From the NCBI RefSeq assembly GCF_020510625.1, contig NZ_CP075191.1:1712001-1776000 (forward strand): 64,000 nucleotides of DNA, written 5' to 3'. The DNA comes from Ferribacterium limneticum (lineage in GTDB: Bacteria > Pseudomonadota > Gammaproteobacteria > Burkholderiales > Rhodocyclaceae). This document shows positions 36,304 to 45,583 of this stretch, piece after piece. Under the pieces are notes generated by a model that made no database searches, had not been told where the DNA came from, and worked only from the letters and a program-made list of their open reading frames with translations. Made by a program: the position numbers and the translations under genes. Position 1 is the stretch's first letter. Each line of letters begins with the position of its first letter.

Positions 36304-38436
36304 ATGTTTAACGTTGTTAAGAAGACCTTCGCCTATGGGGACCATCAAGTCACCATCGAAACCGGCGAAGTCGCCCGCCAGGCTGGTGGTGCTGTTCTCG
36401 TTTCCATGGAAGAAACCGTGGTTCTGGTTACCGTAGTGGCCGCCAAGAACGCCAAGCCGGGTCAGGATTTCTTCCCGTTGACCGTTGATTATCAGGAAAA
36501 GACCTACGCTGCAGGCCGTATCCCCGGTGGTTTCTTCAAGCGCGAAGGCCGTCCTTCCGAAAAGGAAACGCTGACCTGCCGTCTGATCGATCGTCCGATC
36601 CGCCCGCTGTTCCCGGATGGCTTCTACAACGAAGTCCAGGTCATCGCCACGGTGATGTCCCTGAATCCGGAAATTGATTCCGATATCCCGGCCCTGATCG
36701 GCGCTTCCGCCGCTCTGGCCATCTCCGGCGTGCCGTTCAACGGCCCGATCGGTGCTGCACGCGTCGGTTACATCGACGGTCAATACGTCCTGTGCCCGAC
36801 CCTGAGCCAGCTCAAGGGCAGCCAGCTCGACCTCGTCGTCGCCGGTACCGAAGCAGCGGTGCTGATGGTTGAATCCGAAGCCGACCAGCTGTCCGAAGAA
36901 GTCATGCTCGGCGCCGTTGTTTTCGGTCACACCGAAATGCAGAAGGCGATCAACGCCATCAACGAATTGGTTGAAGAAGCCGGCAAGCCCGAATGGGAAT
37001 GGCAAGCTGCAGCGAAGGACGAAGCGCTGGTTGCCAGCCTGTCTGCTCTGGTCGCCGCCAAGCTCGAAGAAGCCTACAACATCACCGTCAAGCAAACGCG
37101 CAGCCAGGCCGTCAAGGTCATCCGTGCTGAAGCCATTGCCGCCCTGTGCCAGGGTGAAGGCGCGCCTGATGAAAATACCGTCGGTAACCTGTTCCACGAA
37201 ATCGAAGCTTCCATCGTTCGTGGCCGCATCCTGAGTGGTGCCCCGCGTATCGATGGTCGCGACACGCGTACCGTGCGTCCGATCACCATGCGTTCCGGCG
37301 TCCTGCCGCGTACCCACGGTTCGGCTCTGTTCACCCGTGGCGAAACCCAAGCGCTAGCTGTTGCCACGCTCGGTACCAACCGCGACGAACAGATCATCGA
37401 CGCACTGGCCGGTGAGTACCGTGACCGCTTCATGCTGCACTACAACATGCCCCCGTACGCCACCGGCGAATGCGGTCGTGTCGGTACGCCGAAGCGTCGC
37501 GAAATCGGTCACGGCCGTCTGGCCAAGCGCGCGCTACTTGCCGTTCTGCCGAAGCCGGAAGATTTCTCCTACTCGATGCGCCTGGTTTCGGAAATTACTG
37601 AGTCCAATGGTTCCTCATCGATGGCTTCCGTTTGCGGTGGCTGTCTGGCCCTGTTGGACGCCGGTGTGCCGCTCAAGGCGCACGTGGCCGGTATCGCCAT
37701 GGGGCTGATCAAGGATGGCAACCGTTTCGCCGTACTGACCGACATCCTGGGTGACGAAGATCACCTCGGCGATATGGACTTCAAGGTGGCTGGTTCTACC
37801 ACTGGTATCACTGCGCTGCAGATGGACATCAAGATCCAGGGCATCACCAAGGAAATCATGCAGGTCGCACTGGCTCAGGCCAAGGAAGCCCGTATCCACA
37901 TCCTGAACCTTATGCAGGAAGCTGCCGCCGGCCCACGTGAAGAGATGTCGGCCTATGCGCCGCGTCTGTACACCTTCAAGATCAACCCGGAAAAGATCCG
38001 TGACGTCATCGGCAAGGGCGGTGCTGTTATCCGCGCCCTGACCGAAGAAACCGGTACAACGATCGACATCCAGGACGACGGCACGATCACCATCGCTGCG
38101 ACCAGTGGCGAAGCTGCTGCTGCAGCACGTTCGCGTATCGATGCGATCACGGCTGAAGTCGAGATCGGCAAGATCTACGAAGGTACCGTGCTCAAAATTC
38201 TTGATTTCGGCGCAATCGTTTCCGTGTTGCCGGGCAAGGATGGTCTGCTGCATATCTCCCAGATTGCTCAGGAGCGCGTTAACAAGGTCGAAGACTACGT
38301 CAAGGAAGGCCAAGTCGTTCGCGTCAAGGTTCTGGAAACCGATGACCGTGGTCGCGTTAAACTATCGATGAAGGCCGCTGCTTCGGAAGAGGGTACGGTC
38401 GCCCAGTCGGCTACCGCACCAGAGGCGGCTGTCTAA
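36304..38436 (+). CDS. pnp: Polyribonucleotide nucleotidyltransferase (PNPase)
   Basis: A 710-residue phosphorolytic 3'-5' exoribonuclease. Two RNase PH domains flank a helical domain, followed by a KH domain ([20 protein letters not shown]) and an S1 domain ([29 protein letters not shown]). GAGAGAAAGGAAGCT precedes the ATG. The 80-nt leader before it is strikingly T/G-rich with repeated GTT, possibly the site of the PNPase/RNase III autoregulation known elsewhere; no long hairpin is evident. Confidence 0.98.
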   Translation: MFNVVKKTFAYGDHQVTIETGEVARQAGGAVLVSMEETVVLVTVVAAKNAKPGQDFFPLTVDYQEKTYAAGRIPGGFFKREGRPSEKETLTCRLIDRPIRPLFPDGFYNEVQVIATVMSLNPEIDSDIPALIGASAALAISGVPFNGPIGAARVGYIDGQYVLCPTLSQLKGSQLDLVVAGTEAAVLMVESEADQLSEEVMLGAVVFGHTEMQKAINAINELVEEAGKPEWEWQAAAKDEALVASLSALVAAKLEEAYNITVKQTRSQAVKVIRAEAIAALCQGEGAPDENTVGNLFHEIEASIVRGRILSGAPRIDGRDTRTVRPITMRSGVLPRTHGSALFTRGETQALAVATLGTNRDEQIIDALAGEYRDRFMLHYNMPPYATGECGRVGTPKRREIGHGRLAKRALLAVLPKPEDFSYSMRLVSEITESNGSSSMASVCGGCLALLDAGVPLKAHVAGIAMGLIKDGNRFAVLTDILGDEDHLGDMDFKVAGSTTGITALQMDIKIQGITKEIMQVALAQAKEARIHILNLMQEAAAGPREEMSAYAPRLYTFKINPEKIRDVIGKGGAVIRALTEETGTTIDIQDDGTITIAATSGEAAAAARSRIDAITAEVEIGKIYEGTVLKILDFGAIVSVLPGKDGLLHISQIAQERVNKVEDYVKEGQVVRVKVLETDDRGRVKLSMKAAASEEGTVAQSATAPEAAV

Positions 38437-38466
38437 CAACAGTAGTAATTCAGCATCGTCTGAATG

Positions 38467-38497
38467 CACAAAGGGCGCCGAAAGGCGCCCTTTGTAT
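38467..38497 (+). terminator. Terminator after pnp (also faces dksA)
   Basis: A hairpin with arms AAAGGGCGCC and GGCGCCCTTT around a GAAA loop is followed by a T-rich stretch. Because dksA converges from the right, it may end both transcripts. Confidence 0.8.
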
Positions 38498-38541
38498 TTG
38501 TCAGGCCAGTTTAGCAGTTGCCCGCAAAGAAAAGTGGCGAG

Positions 38542-38967
38542 TTACTTCGCCATCTGCTTTTCCTTGAGTTCGTCCAGCGTCTTGCAATCGATGCACAGGG
38601 TCGCAGTCGGCCGGGCTTCCAGTCGCTTGATACCGATCTCGACGCCGCATTTGTCGCAGAACCCGTAGTCGCCGCTTTCGATACGTCCCAGGGTTTCATC
38701 GATCTTCTTGATCAGCTTGCGCTCACGGTCACGGTTGCGCAGTTCGATCGCCATGTCGGTTTCCTGGCTGGCTCGATCGTTCGGGTCGGCAAACACCGTT
38801 GCTTCGTCCTGCATGGTGTGAACCGTGCGGTCGATATCTTCACTCAACTCCTTCTTGAGTGTTTCAAGAATTTTGCGAAAATGCGTTAGTTGCTTGGAGC
38901 TCATGTAGTCCTCACCAGCCTTTGGCTGGTAGGGAGCGAAATGTTTGTGGAGCAGTTCTTCTGCCAT
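38542..38967 (-). CDS. dksA: RNA polymerase-binding factor DksA
   Basis: A 141-residue DksA. A coiled-coil hairpin with the DxxDxA-type tip (ADPNDRASQETDMA) enters the polymerase secondary channel; the zinc finger has all four cysteines (FCDKCGVEIG and LCIDCKTLDE). It works with ppGpp in the stringent response. It is transcribed towards pnp and divergently from the tRNA pair. Confidence 0.96.
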   Translation of the reverse strand: MAEELLHKHFAPYQPKAGEDYMSSKQLTHFRKILETLKKELSEDIDRTVHTMQDEATVFADPNDRASQETDMAIELRNRDRERKLIKKIDETLGRIESGDYGFCDKCGVEIGIKRLEARPTATLCIDCKTLDELKEKQMAK

Positions 38968-39086
38968 TTTTTTGTGCGTCCTGGTGACGAGAAAAGCGAT
39001 TAAATATCATGAAGACGGCCGGCAGGCAAGGAATCTTTCTTTCGTAAAGATAGTGTCTTGATCTGGTGCGGTTTTTCCGGCGGTGA

Positions 39087-39092
39087 TAGAAT
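39087..39092 (+). promoter_or_regulatory. Probable -10 element of the tRNA-Pro/tRNA-Arg unit
   Basis: TAGAAT lies 14 nt before the tRNA-Pro 5' end and is followed by a GC-rich stretch, as in stable-RNA promoters. A clear -35 hexamer at proper distance was not found. Confidence 0.4.
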
Positions 39093-39106
39093 GCGGGCTC
39101 TCGTGT

Positions 39107-39183
39107 CGGGGCGTAGCGCAGTCTGGTAGCGCATCTGCTTTGGGAGCAGAGGGTCGTGAGTTCGAATCCCACCGCCCCGACCA
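39107..39183 (+). tRNA. tRNA-Pro (anticodon TGG)
   Basis: A 77-nt cloverleaf: acceptor arms CGGGGCG and CGCCCCG, D-loop TAGCGCAGTCTGGTAGCGC, anticodon stem-loop ATCTGCTTTGGGAGCAGAG with TGG at the centre, T-arm with GTTCGAATCC, and an encoded CCA at 39181-39183. Confidence 0.95.
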
Positions 39184-39206
39184 ATCCCTCCTAGTTTCAC
39201 CCTCAA

Positions 39207-39283
39207 GTGCCCGTAGCTCAACTGGATAGAGCAGCTGCCTTCTAAGCAGCAGGTCGGGGGTTCGAGTCCCTCCGGGCACACCA
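39207..39283 (+). tRNA. tRNA-Arg (anticodon TCT)
   Basis: A 77-nt cloverleaf: acceptor arms GTGCCCG and CGGGCAC, D-loop TAGCTCAACTGGATAGAGC, anticodon stem-loop GCTGCCTTCTAAGCAGC with TCT, T-arm GTTCGAGTCC, and encoded CCA. It lies 23 nt after tRNA-Pro and probably shares its transcript. Its 3' half is a typical attachment site for tyrosine-recombinase elements. Confidence 0.95.
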
Positions 39284-39320
39284 ATAAATTTCATTAAATT
39301 CATATAGTTAAGTTTGATTT

Positions 39321-39344
39321 CCGACTGAGTTGGTCGGTTTTTTT
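39321..39344 (+). terminator. Terminator of the tRNA operon
   Basis: A CCGACT/GGTCGG stem (one T-G pair) with a short loop is followed by seven T. It lies 38 nt after the tRNA-Arg CCA. Confidence 0.82.
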
Positions 39345-39365
39345 ACGCCTATTACGCGATTTGGT

Positions 39366-39437
39366 GTCCCGGAATTGTCCCGGATTGTCCCGAGTGGTCC
39401 CGAGTGGTCCCGCTGCGAGTGTCTCTGTTTTGTCCCA
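39366..39437. repeat. Phased GTCCC direct repeats next to tRNA-Arg
   Basis: GTCCC occurs at 39366, 39377, 39387, 39397 and 39407, that is, every 10-11 nt (one DNA turn), and again at 39432. Two adjacent units are identical 10-mers (GTCCCGAGTG). The rest of 39345-39542 contains no gene I can support. The pattern resembles iterated protein-binding sites, such as recombinase arm sites left beside a tRNA attachment site; this is inference. Confidence 0.6.
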
Positions 39438-39542
39438 TTCCGTGCAATGCTGGTTGGCTACTAAGTATCGGCAAACAAGGATTACAGCAGAAGGGCATAA
39501 AAAGCGTGGCAAGAACCTCATTCAGACTATGTGCCCTTGGTT

Positions 39543-41090
39543 TCAGAAAATACCCTCTCCGTGCCTCCCGGGCGACAAATTTACCGCTGGCGAATTCCAG
39601 CCTCCGCCGATTGCCCGGATCAGATTTACCGTCGCCCGTGCCCGCTCGGCGTCAAGTTGCACGGCCACCCGTTGGTGCTGCAGCACGCTGCGGTCGGCGT
39701 CGATCACGTTGAGGTGACTGACCGATCCCTCGCGATACTGGATCTGCGACAGCTTGGCGGCACGCCGGGCCGAACTGACCGCGTCGTCCTGGGCCTGGGT
39801 CTGGTCGCCGAGCAGGCGCAGGTGTGCCAGGTTGTCCTCGACTTCCTTGAAGGCTTTTAGCACGGTCTGCTGGTAGTTGGCGGCCTCTTCGGCGTAGGCA
39901 GCATGGGCCTGGTTGACCCCGGCCTGGCGGGCGCCGCCGTCGAACACAGGCAGCGACAGCAGCGTGCCGACCAGCGGCCCCATGACTAAGGCGCGGCTGC
40001 TCCACTTGAACAGGTCACCCAGTTCGGCCGACTCGTAACCCAGCGCCCCGGTCAGGCTGAGGCGCGGGAAGAAGGCGGCACGCGCCGTGCCGATCCGTGC
40101 ATTGGCGGCGGCCATCGCCCGTTCGGCGGCGGCGATGTCGGGGCGCCGTTCGAGCAGGGCCGAGGGCAGGCCGGCCGGCACTCGCAGCCTTACCCGGTCG
40201 AGCGGGTAAGGCGCCAGCGCAAATGAGGCCGGCGCCTGGCCGAGCAGGATGGCCAGGCTGTGTTCGGCGACGGCGCGCTGGCGGGCGACGCCGAGTGCTT
40301 CGGAGCGGGCCGAGGCAAGTTCGGTGCGCGAGGTGGCCAGTTCCAGTTCGCTGATGTCGCCCTCGTCGAAACGGCGCTGGAACAGTTTTGTGCTTTGCTC
40401 GCGCAGGGTCACCGTTTCGGCATACATCGCGGCCAGCGCATCGAATTCGCGCAGCGAGAAATAGGCCTGCGCAACATCGGCCTGGATGGCCAGTTGCAGG
40501 GAGCGGAACAGGGCTTCGCGCTGCTCGGTCGTGGCCTTGGCGGCATCGACGCCGCTGCTGACACGGCCGAAGAGGTCGGCCTCGTAGGCGACGGTGCCTT
40601 GCGCCCGCCACAGCGTCGATATGCTTGTATCGGCATCGGCGGCGAGGCCTTGTGATGCCGGCGACGGCCGTTGCCGGGTCGGCCCGGCGCCGATGCCGAT
40701 CTGCGGGAAGAGCGCCGAGCGGGCGTTCTGCTGCAGCGCCCGGGCCTGGGCCAGGCGGGCGGCGCCGGCCTTGAGGTCCTGGTTGGCGGCGGCAGCCCGC
40801 GTTTCGAGGTCGTCCAGCGTCGGATCGGCGAAGGCCTTCCACCATTCGCCGCGCGGGATGTTCTCGGCCGGCTCGGCGGTCTTCCACGGGCCGGTGGCGG
40901 TTGCCTCCTTGAAGGCGGCCGGGGCGTCGACCACTGGTGGCTGGTAGCTCGGGGCCAGCGAGCAGCCGGCCAGCGTCAGCAGTACCGCGAGCAGCGGGAA
41001 TAGCTGGACGGCGCCGGCCCGACGAGCAGAGCGTGTGGGGGCTTCCGCAGCGTCGGGATGGCGCGGCGTCTTGAGGAGCAGCTTATTCAT
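39543..41090 (-). CDS. RND efflux outer-membrane lipoprotein (NodT/OprM family)
   Basis: A 515-residue TolC-like outer-membrane channel. A lipobox at LLTLAGC makes it a lipoprotein, as in OprM. The body shows the duplicated OEP structure: AYFSLREFDALAAMYAETVTLREQSTKLFQRRFDEGDISELEL, then RRPDIAAAERAMAAANARIGTARAAFFPRLSLTGALGYES and YREGSVSHLNVIDADRSVLQHQ. I prefer the second ATG (41090) because AGGAG lies at the better distance from it. It is the last gene of the hydrolase-adaptor-pump-channel operon. Confidence 0.9.
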   Translation of the reverse strand: MNKLLLKTPRHPDAAEAPTRSARRAGAVQLFPLLAVLLTLAGCSLAPSYQPPVVDAPAAFKEATATGPWKTAEPAENIPRGEWWKAFADPTLDDLETRAAAANQDLKAGAARLAQARALQQNARSALFPQIGIGAGPTRQRPSPASQGLAADADTSISTLWRAQGTVAYEADLFGRVSSGVDAAKATTEQREALFRSLQLAIQADVAQAYFSLREFDALAAMYAETVTLREQSTKLFQRRFDEGDISELELATSRTELASARSEALGVARQRAVAEHSLAILLGQAPASFALAPYPLDRVRLRVPAGLPSALLERRPDIAAAERAMAAANARIGTARAAFFPRLSLTGALGYESAELGDLFKWSSRALVMGPLVGTLLSLPVFDGGARQAGVNQAHAAYAEEAANYQQTVLKAFKEVEDNLAHLRLLGDQTQAQDDAVSSARRAAKLSQIQYREGSVSHLNVIDADRSVLQHQRVAVQLDAERARATVNLIRAIGGGWNSPAVNLSPGRHGEGIF

Positions 41091-41108
41091 GGTCATTTCT
41101 CCTGTGCA

Positions 41109-44100
41109 TCAGGCCGCGGTGTGGGCGGGGGCAATGGGTGCCTCGTGCGGGGCGGCGGTGTGCAGCTTGTGGCGTTTGTCGAGCGTGCGCAGCAGCACGT
41201 AGAAAACCGGCGTCAGGAACAGCCCGAAGAAGGTCACGCCGAGCATCCCGAAGAAAACGGCGATACCCATCGCGTGGCGCATTTCGGCACCGGCACCGGT
41301 CGAGGTGACGAGCGGGATGACCCCCATGATGAAGGCGATCGAGGTCATCAGGATCGGGCGCAGGCGCAGCCGGCTGGCGTCGATTGCAGCCTGGATCGGC
41401 GTCGCGCCCTGCAGCTCCAGTTCGCGGGCGAACTCGACGATCAGGATGGCGTTCTTGCAAGCCAGCCCGACCAGCACCATCAGCCCGATCTGGGTGAAGA
41501 TGTTGTTGTCGCCGCCGGTCAGCCAGACGCCAGTCAGGGCCGCTAGGATGCTCATCGGCACGATCATGATCACCGCCAGCGGCAGGGTCAGGCTTTCGTA
41601 CTGCGCTGCAAGGACCAGGAAAACGAGCAGCAGGCTGATCGGGAAGACCCAGATGCCGGCATTACCGGCCAGGATCTTCTGGTAGGTCAGGTCGGTCCAT
41701 TCGAAGCGCACGCCGCGTGGCAGGGTTGCCGCCGCGATGCGTTCGGCTGCCGCCTCGGCCTGGGCCGAGGAATAGCCGGGAGCCGGACCGCCGTTGATGT
41801 CGGCGGCGGTGTAGCCGTTGTAGCGGACGACCATTTCCGGGCCGAAGGTGGTGCGTACCTTGACCAGCGAGGAAAGCGGCACCATTTCGCCCTGGTTGTT
41901 GCGCGTCTTCAGTTGCAGGATGTCCTCGGGATGGGCGCGGAACGGCGCATCGGCCTGGGCGCGGACCTGGTAGGTGCGGCCGAAGCGGTTGAAGTCATTG
42001 ACGTAGAGCGAGCCAAGGTAGATCTGCATGGTGTCGAAGACGTCGGTCACCGAAACCCCCTGCTGCTTAGCCTTGACGCGGTCGAGATCAACGTCGAGCT
42101 GGGGCACATTGATCTGATAGCTGGAAAACATCGGCCCCAGTTCCGGCGTCCTGGCAGCGGCCTCCATGAAAGCGGCGGCAGCGGCGTTGAGTTCGGCATA
42201 GCCGACGGCGCCTCTATCCTCGATCTGCATCTTGAAACCGCCCACCGTACCCAGGCCCATGACCGGCGGCGGCGGGAAGACGGCGATGAAGGCTTCCTGA
42301 ATGGCCGAATATTTCTGGTTCAGCGCCCCGGCGATGGCACCGGCCGAAAGTTCCGGGCTGCGCCGTTCGTCGAAGGGCTTCAGCGTGGCGAAGACGATAC
42401 CGGCGCTGGAGCTGTTGGTGAAGCCGTTGATCGACAGGCCGGGGAAAGCGACGGCGCTTTCGACGCCGGGCTGGGCGAGGGCGATCTCGCCCATCTTGCG
42501 GATCACTGCCTCGGTACGGTCGAGCGAGGCACCATTCGGCAACTGCGTGAAGCCGATCAGGTACTGCTTGTCCTGAGCCGGCACGAAGCCGCCGGGCACC
42601 AAGTAGGAGATGCCGACGGTCAGCCCGAGCAGCACGGCATAGACGCCCATCGCCGACGCCTTGCGGCCGATGACGCCGGTGACACCGCGGCCGTAGTTCT
42701 CGGAGGCACGGCCGAAGAAGCGGTTGAAGGCGGCGAAGAAGCGGCCGAAGAAGCGGTTCATCTGCCGGGTCAGCCAGTCCGGCTTTTCGCCGTGGCCCTT
42801 GAGCAGCATGGCGGCGAGGGCCGGCGACAGGGTCAGTGAGTTGAAGGCCGAGATCACCGTCGAAATGGCAATGGTCATCGCGAACTGCTTGTAGAACTGG
42901 CCAGTCAGGCCGGTCATGAAGGCGAGCGGGACGAAGACGGCGACCAGCGTGAGGGCGATGGCGATGATCGGCCCACTGACTTCGCGCATTGCCCGGTAGG
43001 TCGCCTCGCGCGGCGTCAGCCCGGCCTCGATGTTGCGCTCGACGTTTTCGACGACGACGATGGCGTCATCGACCACGATGCCGATCGCCAGCACCATGCC
43101 GAACAGCGACAGGGCGTTGATCGAATAGCCGAAACCGAGCATCAGCGAAAAGGTGCCAACGATGGACACCGGCACGGCGAGCAGCGGGATGATCGAGGCG
43201 CGCCAGGTCTGCAGGAAGACGATGACGACCAGCACGACCAGCGCGATGGCTTCGAGCAGCGTCAGCACCACTGCCTTGATGCTGGCCCGGACAAACTGGG
43301 TCGGGTCATAGACGATGCGGTATTCGACCGAGGCCGGGAAATCCTTGGACAATTCGGCCATCGCCTCGCGGACTTGCGACGAGACGTTGAGCGCGTTGGC
43401 GCCCGGTGCCTGGAAGATGGGAATGGCCACTGCTGGCTTGTTGTCGAGCAGCGAGCGCAGGCCGTACTCGGAAGCGGCCAGTTCGATGCGGGCGACATCG
43501 GCGAGGCGGGTGACGGCGCCATCCGGCGAGCTCTTGAGTACGATCTCGCCGAACTCGGCCTCGCTTTGCAGGCGGCCCTGGGCATTGACGTTGAGCTGTA
43601 GCGGGACGTCCGGGCCGCTCGGCGAGGCGCCGATGACGCCAGCCGCCACCTGCACGTTCTGCTCGCGGATGGCGCGCACCACTTCGGCGGCGGTCAGACC
43701 GCGCTGGGCGACCTTCTGCGGATCGAGCCAGACGCGCATGGCGTAGTTGCCGGAACCGAACAAGCCGACCTCGCCGACGCCCTGAATACGGGCCAGCCGG
43801 TCCTTGACGTTGAGCACCGCGTAGTTGCGCAGGTAGGTCATGTCGTAGCGGTCGTCCGGCGAGATCAGGTGCACCACCATGGTCAGCGTCGGCGAACTCT
43901 TGATGGTCGTCACACCCAGGCGCTGGACATCCTCGGGTAGCCGGGGCAGGGCCTGGGCAACGCGGTTCTGGACCAGTTGCTGCGCCTTGTCGGGATCGAC
44001 GCCAAGCTTGAAGTTCACCGTCACCGTCAGGTTGCCGTCGCTGTTGGCCTGCGACTGCATGTAGAGCATGTTCTCGACGCCGTTGATCGACTCTTCCAGC

Positions 44101-44297
44101 GGCGAAGCCACCGTCTCGGCGATTACCTTGGGGTTGGCGCCGGGGTACTGGGCGCGCACCACCACCGAGGGCGGCACGACTTCCGGGTACTCCGAGATCG
44201 GCAGCTGGAACAGCGCCAGCACACCAGCGAGCAGCAGCAGGATGGAGAGCACGCCGGCGAAGATCGGCCGGTCGATGAAGAATTTGGAAATGTTCAT
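41109..44297 (-). CDS. RND multidrug efflux permease (HAE1 family)
   Basis: A 1062-residue inner-membrane proton/drug antiporter of the AcrB/MexB type. The first strand MNISKFFIDRPIFAGVLSILLLLAG, the proton-relay aspartates in GIVVDDAIVVVENVERNIEAG, the large periplasmic loops and a second duplicated half (LVGLACKNAILIVEFARELE) are all there. The substrate is not readable from sequence. It lies 12 nt after the adaptor gene. Confidence 0.93.
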   Translation of the reverse strand: MNISKFFIDRPIFAGVLSILLLLAGVLALFQLPISEYPEVVPPSVVVRAQYPGANPKVIAETVASPLEESINGVENMLYMQSQANSDGNLTVTVNFKLGVDPDKAQQLVQNRVAQALPRLPEDVQRLGVTTIKSSPTLTMVVHLISPDDRYDMTYLRNYAVLNVKDRLARIQGVGEVGLFGSGNYAMRVWLDPQKVAQRGLTAAEVVRAIREQNVQVAAGVIGASPSGPDVPLQLNVNAQGRLQSEAEFGEIVLKSSPDGAVTRLADVARIELAASEYGLRSLLDNKPAVAIPIFQAPGANALNVSSQVREAMAELSKDFPASVEYRIVYDPTQFVRASIKAVVLTLLEAIALVVLVVIVFLQTWRASIIPLLAVPVSIVGTFSLMLGFGYSINALSLFGMVLAIGIVVDDAIVVVENVERNIEAGLTPREATYRAMREVSGPIIAIALTLVAVFVPLAFMTGLTGQFYKQFAMTIAISTVISAFNSLTLSPALAAMLLKGHGEKPDWLTRQMNRFFGRFFAAFNRFFGRASENYGRGVTGVIGRKASAMGVYAVLLGLTVGISYLVPGGFVPAQDKQYLIGFTQLPNGASLDRTEAVIRKMGEIALAQPGVESAVAFPGLSINGFTNSSSAGIVFATLKPFDERRSPELSAGAIAGALNQKYSAIQEAFIAVFPPPPVMGLGTVGGFKMQIEDRGAVGYAELNAAAAAFMEAAARTPELGPMFSSYQINVPQLDVDLDRVKAKQQGVSVTDVFDTMQIYLGSLYVNDFNRFGRTYQVRAQADAPFRAHPEDILQLKTRNNQGEMVPLSSLVKVRTTFGPEMVVRYNGYTAADINGGPAPGYSSAQAEAAAERIAAATLPRGVRFEWTDLTYQKILAGNAGIWVFPISLLLVFLVLAAQYESLTLPLAVIMIVPMSILAALTGVWLTGGDNNIFTQIGLMVLVGLACKNAILIVEFARELELQGATPIQAAIDASRLRLRPILMTSIAFIMGVIPLVTSTGAGAEMRHAMGIAVFFGMLGVTFFGLFLTPVFYVLLRTLDKRHKLHTAAPHEAPIAPAHTAA

Positions 44298-44309
44298 GGC
44301 AGCGCGTCC

Positions 44310-45473
44310 TTAGCTCTGGGCCGCGGTCGGCGCGGCGCCGCCCATCGGGACCAGGTTGGGTGTGACCGGGTCGCCCGGGCGGACCCGCTGCAGGCCGTTG
44401 ACCACGATGCGTTCGCCGGCCTTGAGGCCGCTTTCGACGACGCGCAGGCCTTCCTGCACGCTGCCCAACTGGACTTCGCGGTAGGCGGTCTGGTTGCCCT
44501 CGCCGACGACCAGCACGAAGCGCTTGGCCTGGTCGGTGCCGACCGCTTTTTCGTCGATCAGCAGGGCCTGGCGCTGGTTGGCGCCGCCGAGCCGGATGCG
44601 GGCGTAGAGGCCGGGGACGAGGCGGCCGTCCGGATTGTCGACCAGGGCGCGCAGTCGGATGGTGCCGGAAGTGCTGTCGAGCCGGTTGTCCACCGAACTC
44701 AAACGGCCTTCCAGCGAATAGCCCTCGTCGTCGGCCAGTCCGAGATGGATGGGCAGGGATTTGCCCTGGCTGCCGCTGACCACCTTCAGGTAGCTCTGCT
44801 CGTCGACATCGAAGGCGGCGTAGATGCGGTCGGCCGAGACCAGCGAGGTAAGAGCCGGGCCATTGCCGGGAGCGACCAGGTTGCCGACGGTAATTTCGGC
44901 GCGCGAAACGCGGCCGGCGATCGGCGCCGTGATGCGGGTGTATTCGAGGTTGAGCTGGGCGACCTTGAGCGCTGCCCTGGCCGCCTGCAGGTTGGCCTTG
45001 GCTTCACGGGCGGCATTCTGTTTCTCGTCGAAATCGCGGCGGGCGATGGCGTTCTCGGCCAGCAGCCGTTCGCCGCGCGCCAGGTCGCTGGCGGTGTAGG
45101 CAACACGGGCGTCCATCGCAGCGAGCTGGGCTTCGGCCCGGGCGACCTCGGCGGCGAAAGGGCGTGGGTCGATGGTGAACAGCAGCTCGCCCTTTTTGAC
45201 CAGGCTGCCATCCTTGAAATGCACGGCGGTCAGGATGCCGGAGACCTGCGGATGGATCTCTACCCGCTCGACCGCTTCGAGGCGGCCGGAGTATTGCTGC
45301 CATTCGGTGACGGCGCGGCTGGCGACTGCTGCGACATCGACCGTGGCGGCGGCCGGTGCGCTAGCAGCCGGGGCGGCGCCGGCATGGCCGTGATAGAAGG
45401 CGAAACCGCCGCCCAGGCTGAACAGGCCGGCCAGGGCGGCGGCGAGGACGAGGCGTTTTTGGCGTTGGGGCAT
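44310..45473 (-). CDS. RND efflux periplasmic adaptor (membrane fusion protein)
   Basis: A 387-residue adaptor. An N-terminal signal/anchor segment (LVLAAALAGLFSLGGGFAFY) is followed by the barrel-sandwich half GRLEAVERVEIHPQVSGIL with GSLVKKGELLFTIDPRPF, a helical hairpin (about 100-165), the lipoyl partner RITAPIAGRVSRAEITVGNLV, and the beta-barrel and membrane-proximal domains. I start it at 45473 (AGAGGAACCCATC before ATG); the open frame to 46124 only shadows the hydrolase gene. Confidence 0.93.
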   Translation of the reverse strand: MPQRQKRLVLAAALAGLFSLGGGFAFYHGHAGAAPAASAPAAATVDVAAVASRAVTEWQQYSGRLEAVERVEIHPQVSGILTAVHFKDGSLVKKGELLFTIDPRPFAAEVARAEAQLAAMDARVAYTASDLARGERLLAENAIARRDFDEKQNAAREAKANLQAARAALKVAQLNLEYTRITAPIAGRVSRAEITVGNLVAPGNGPALTSLVSADRIYAAFDVDEQSYLKVVSGSQGKSLPIHLGLADDEGYSLEGRLSSVDNRLDSTSGTIRLRALVDNPDGRLVPGLYARIRLGGANQRQALLIDEKAVGTDQAKRFVLVVGEGNQTAYREVQLGSVQEGLRVVESGLKAGERIVVNGLQRVRPGDPVTPNLVPMGGAAPTAAQS

Positions 45474-45583
45474 GATGGGTTCCTCTGAAGGTTTTGAATG
45501 ACGGATTCTGTTTTTGTGGGGGATAGCGTAGGCGGAGCGGCGCTTGAGGCGGCAGCCTGTTCGTCGCGAATGCTTGCCTGATC

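Noticed and set aside
39284-39542. A prophage or island at tRNA-Arg
   Set aside because: No integrase, no duplicated tRNA end and no phage genes are present; only the repeats remain, so no element is called.
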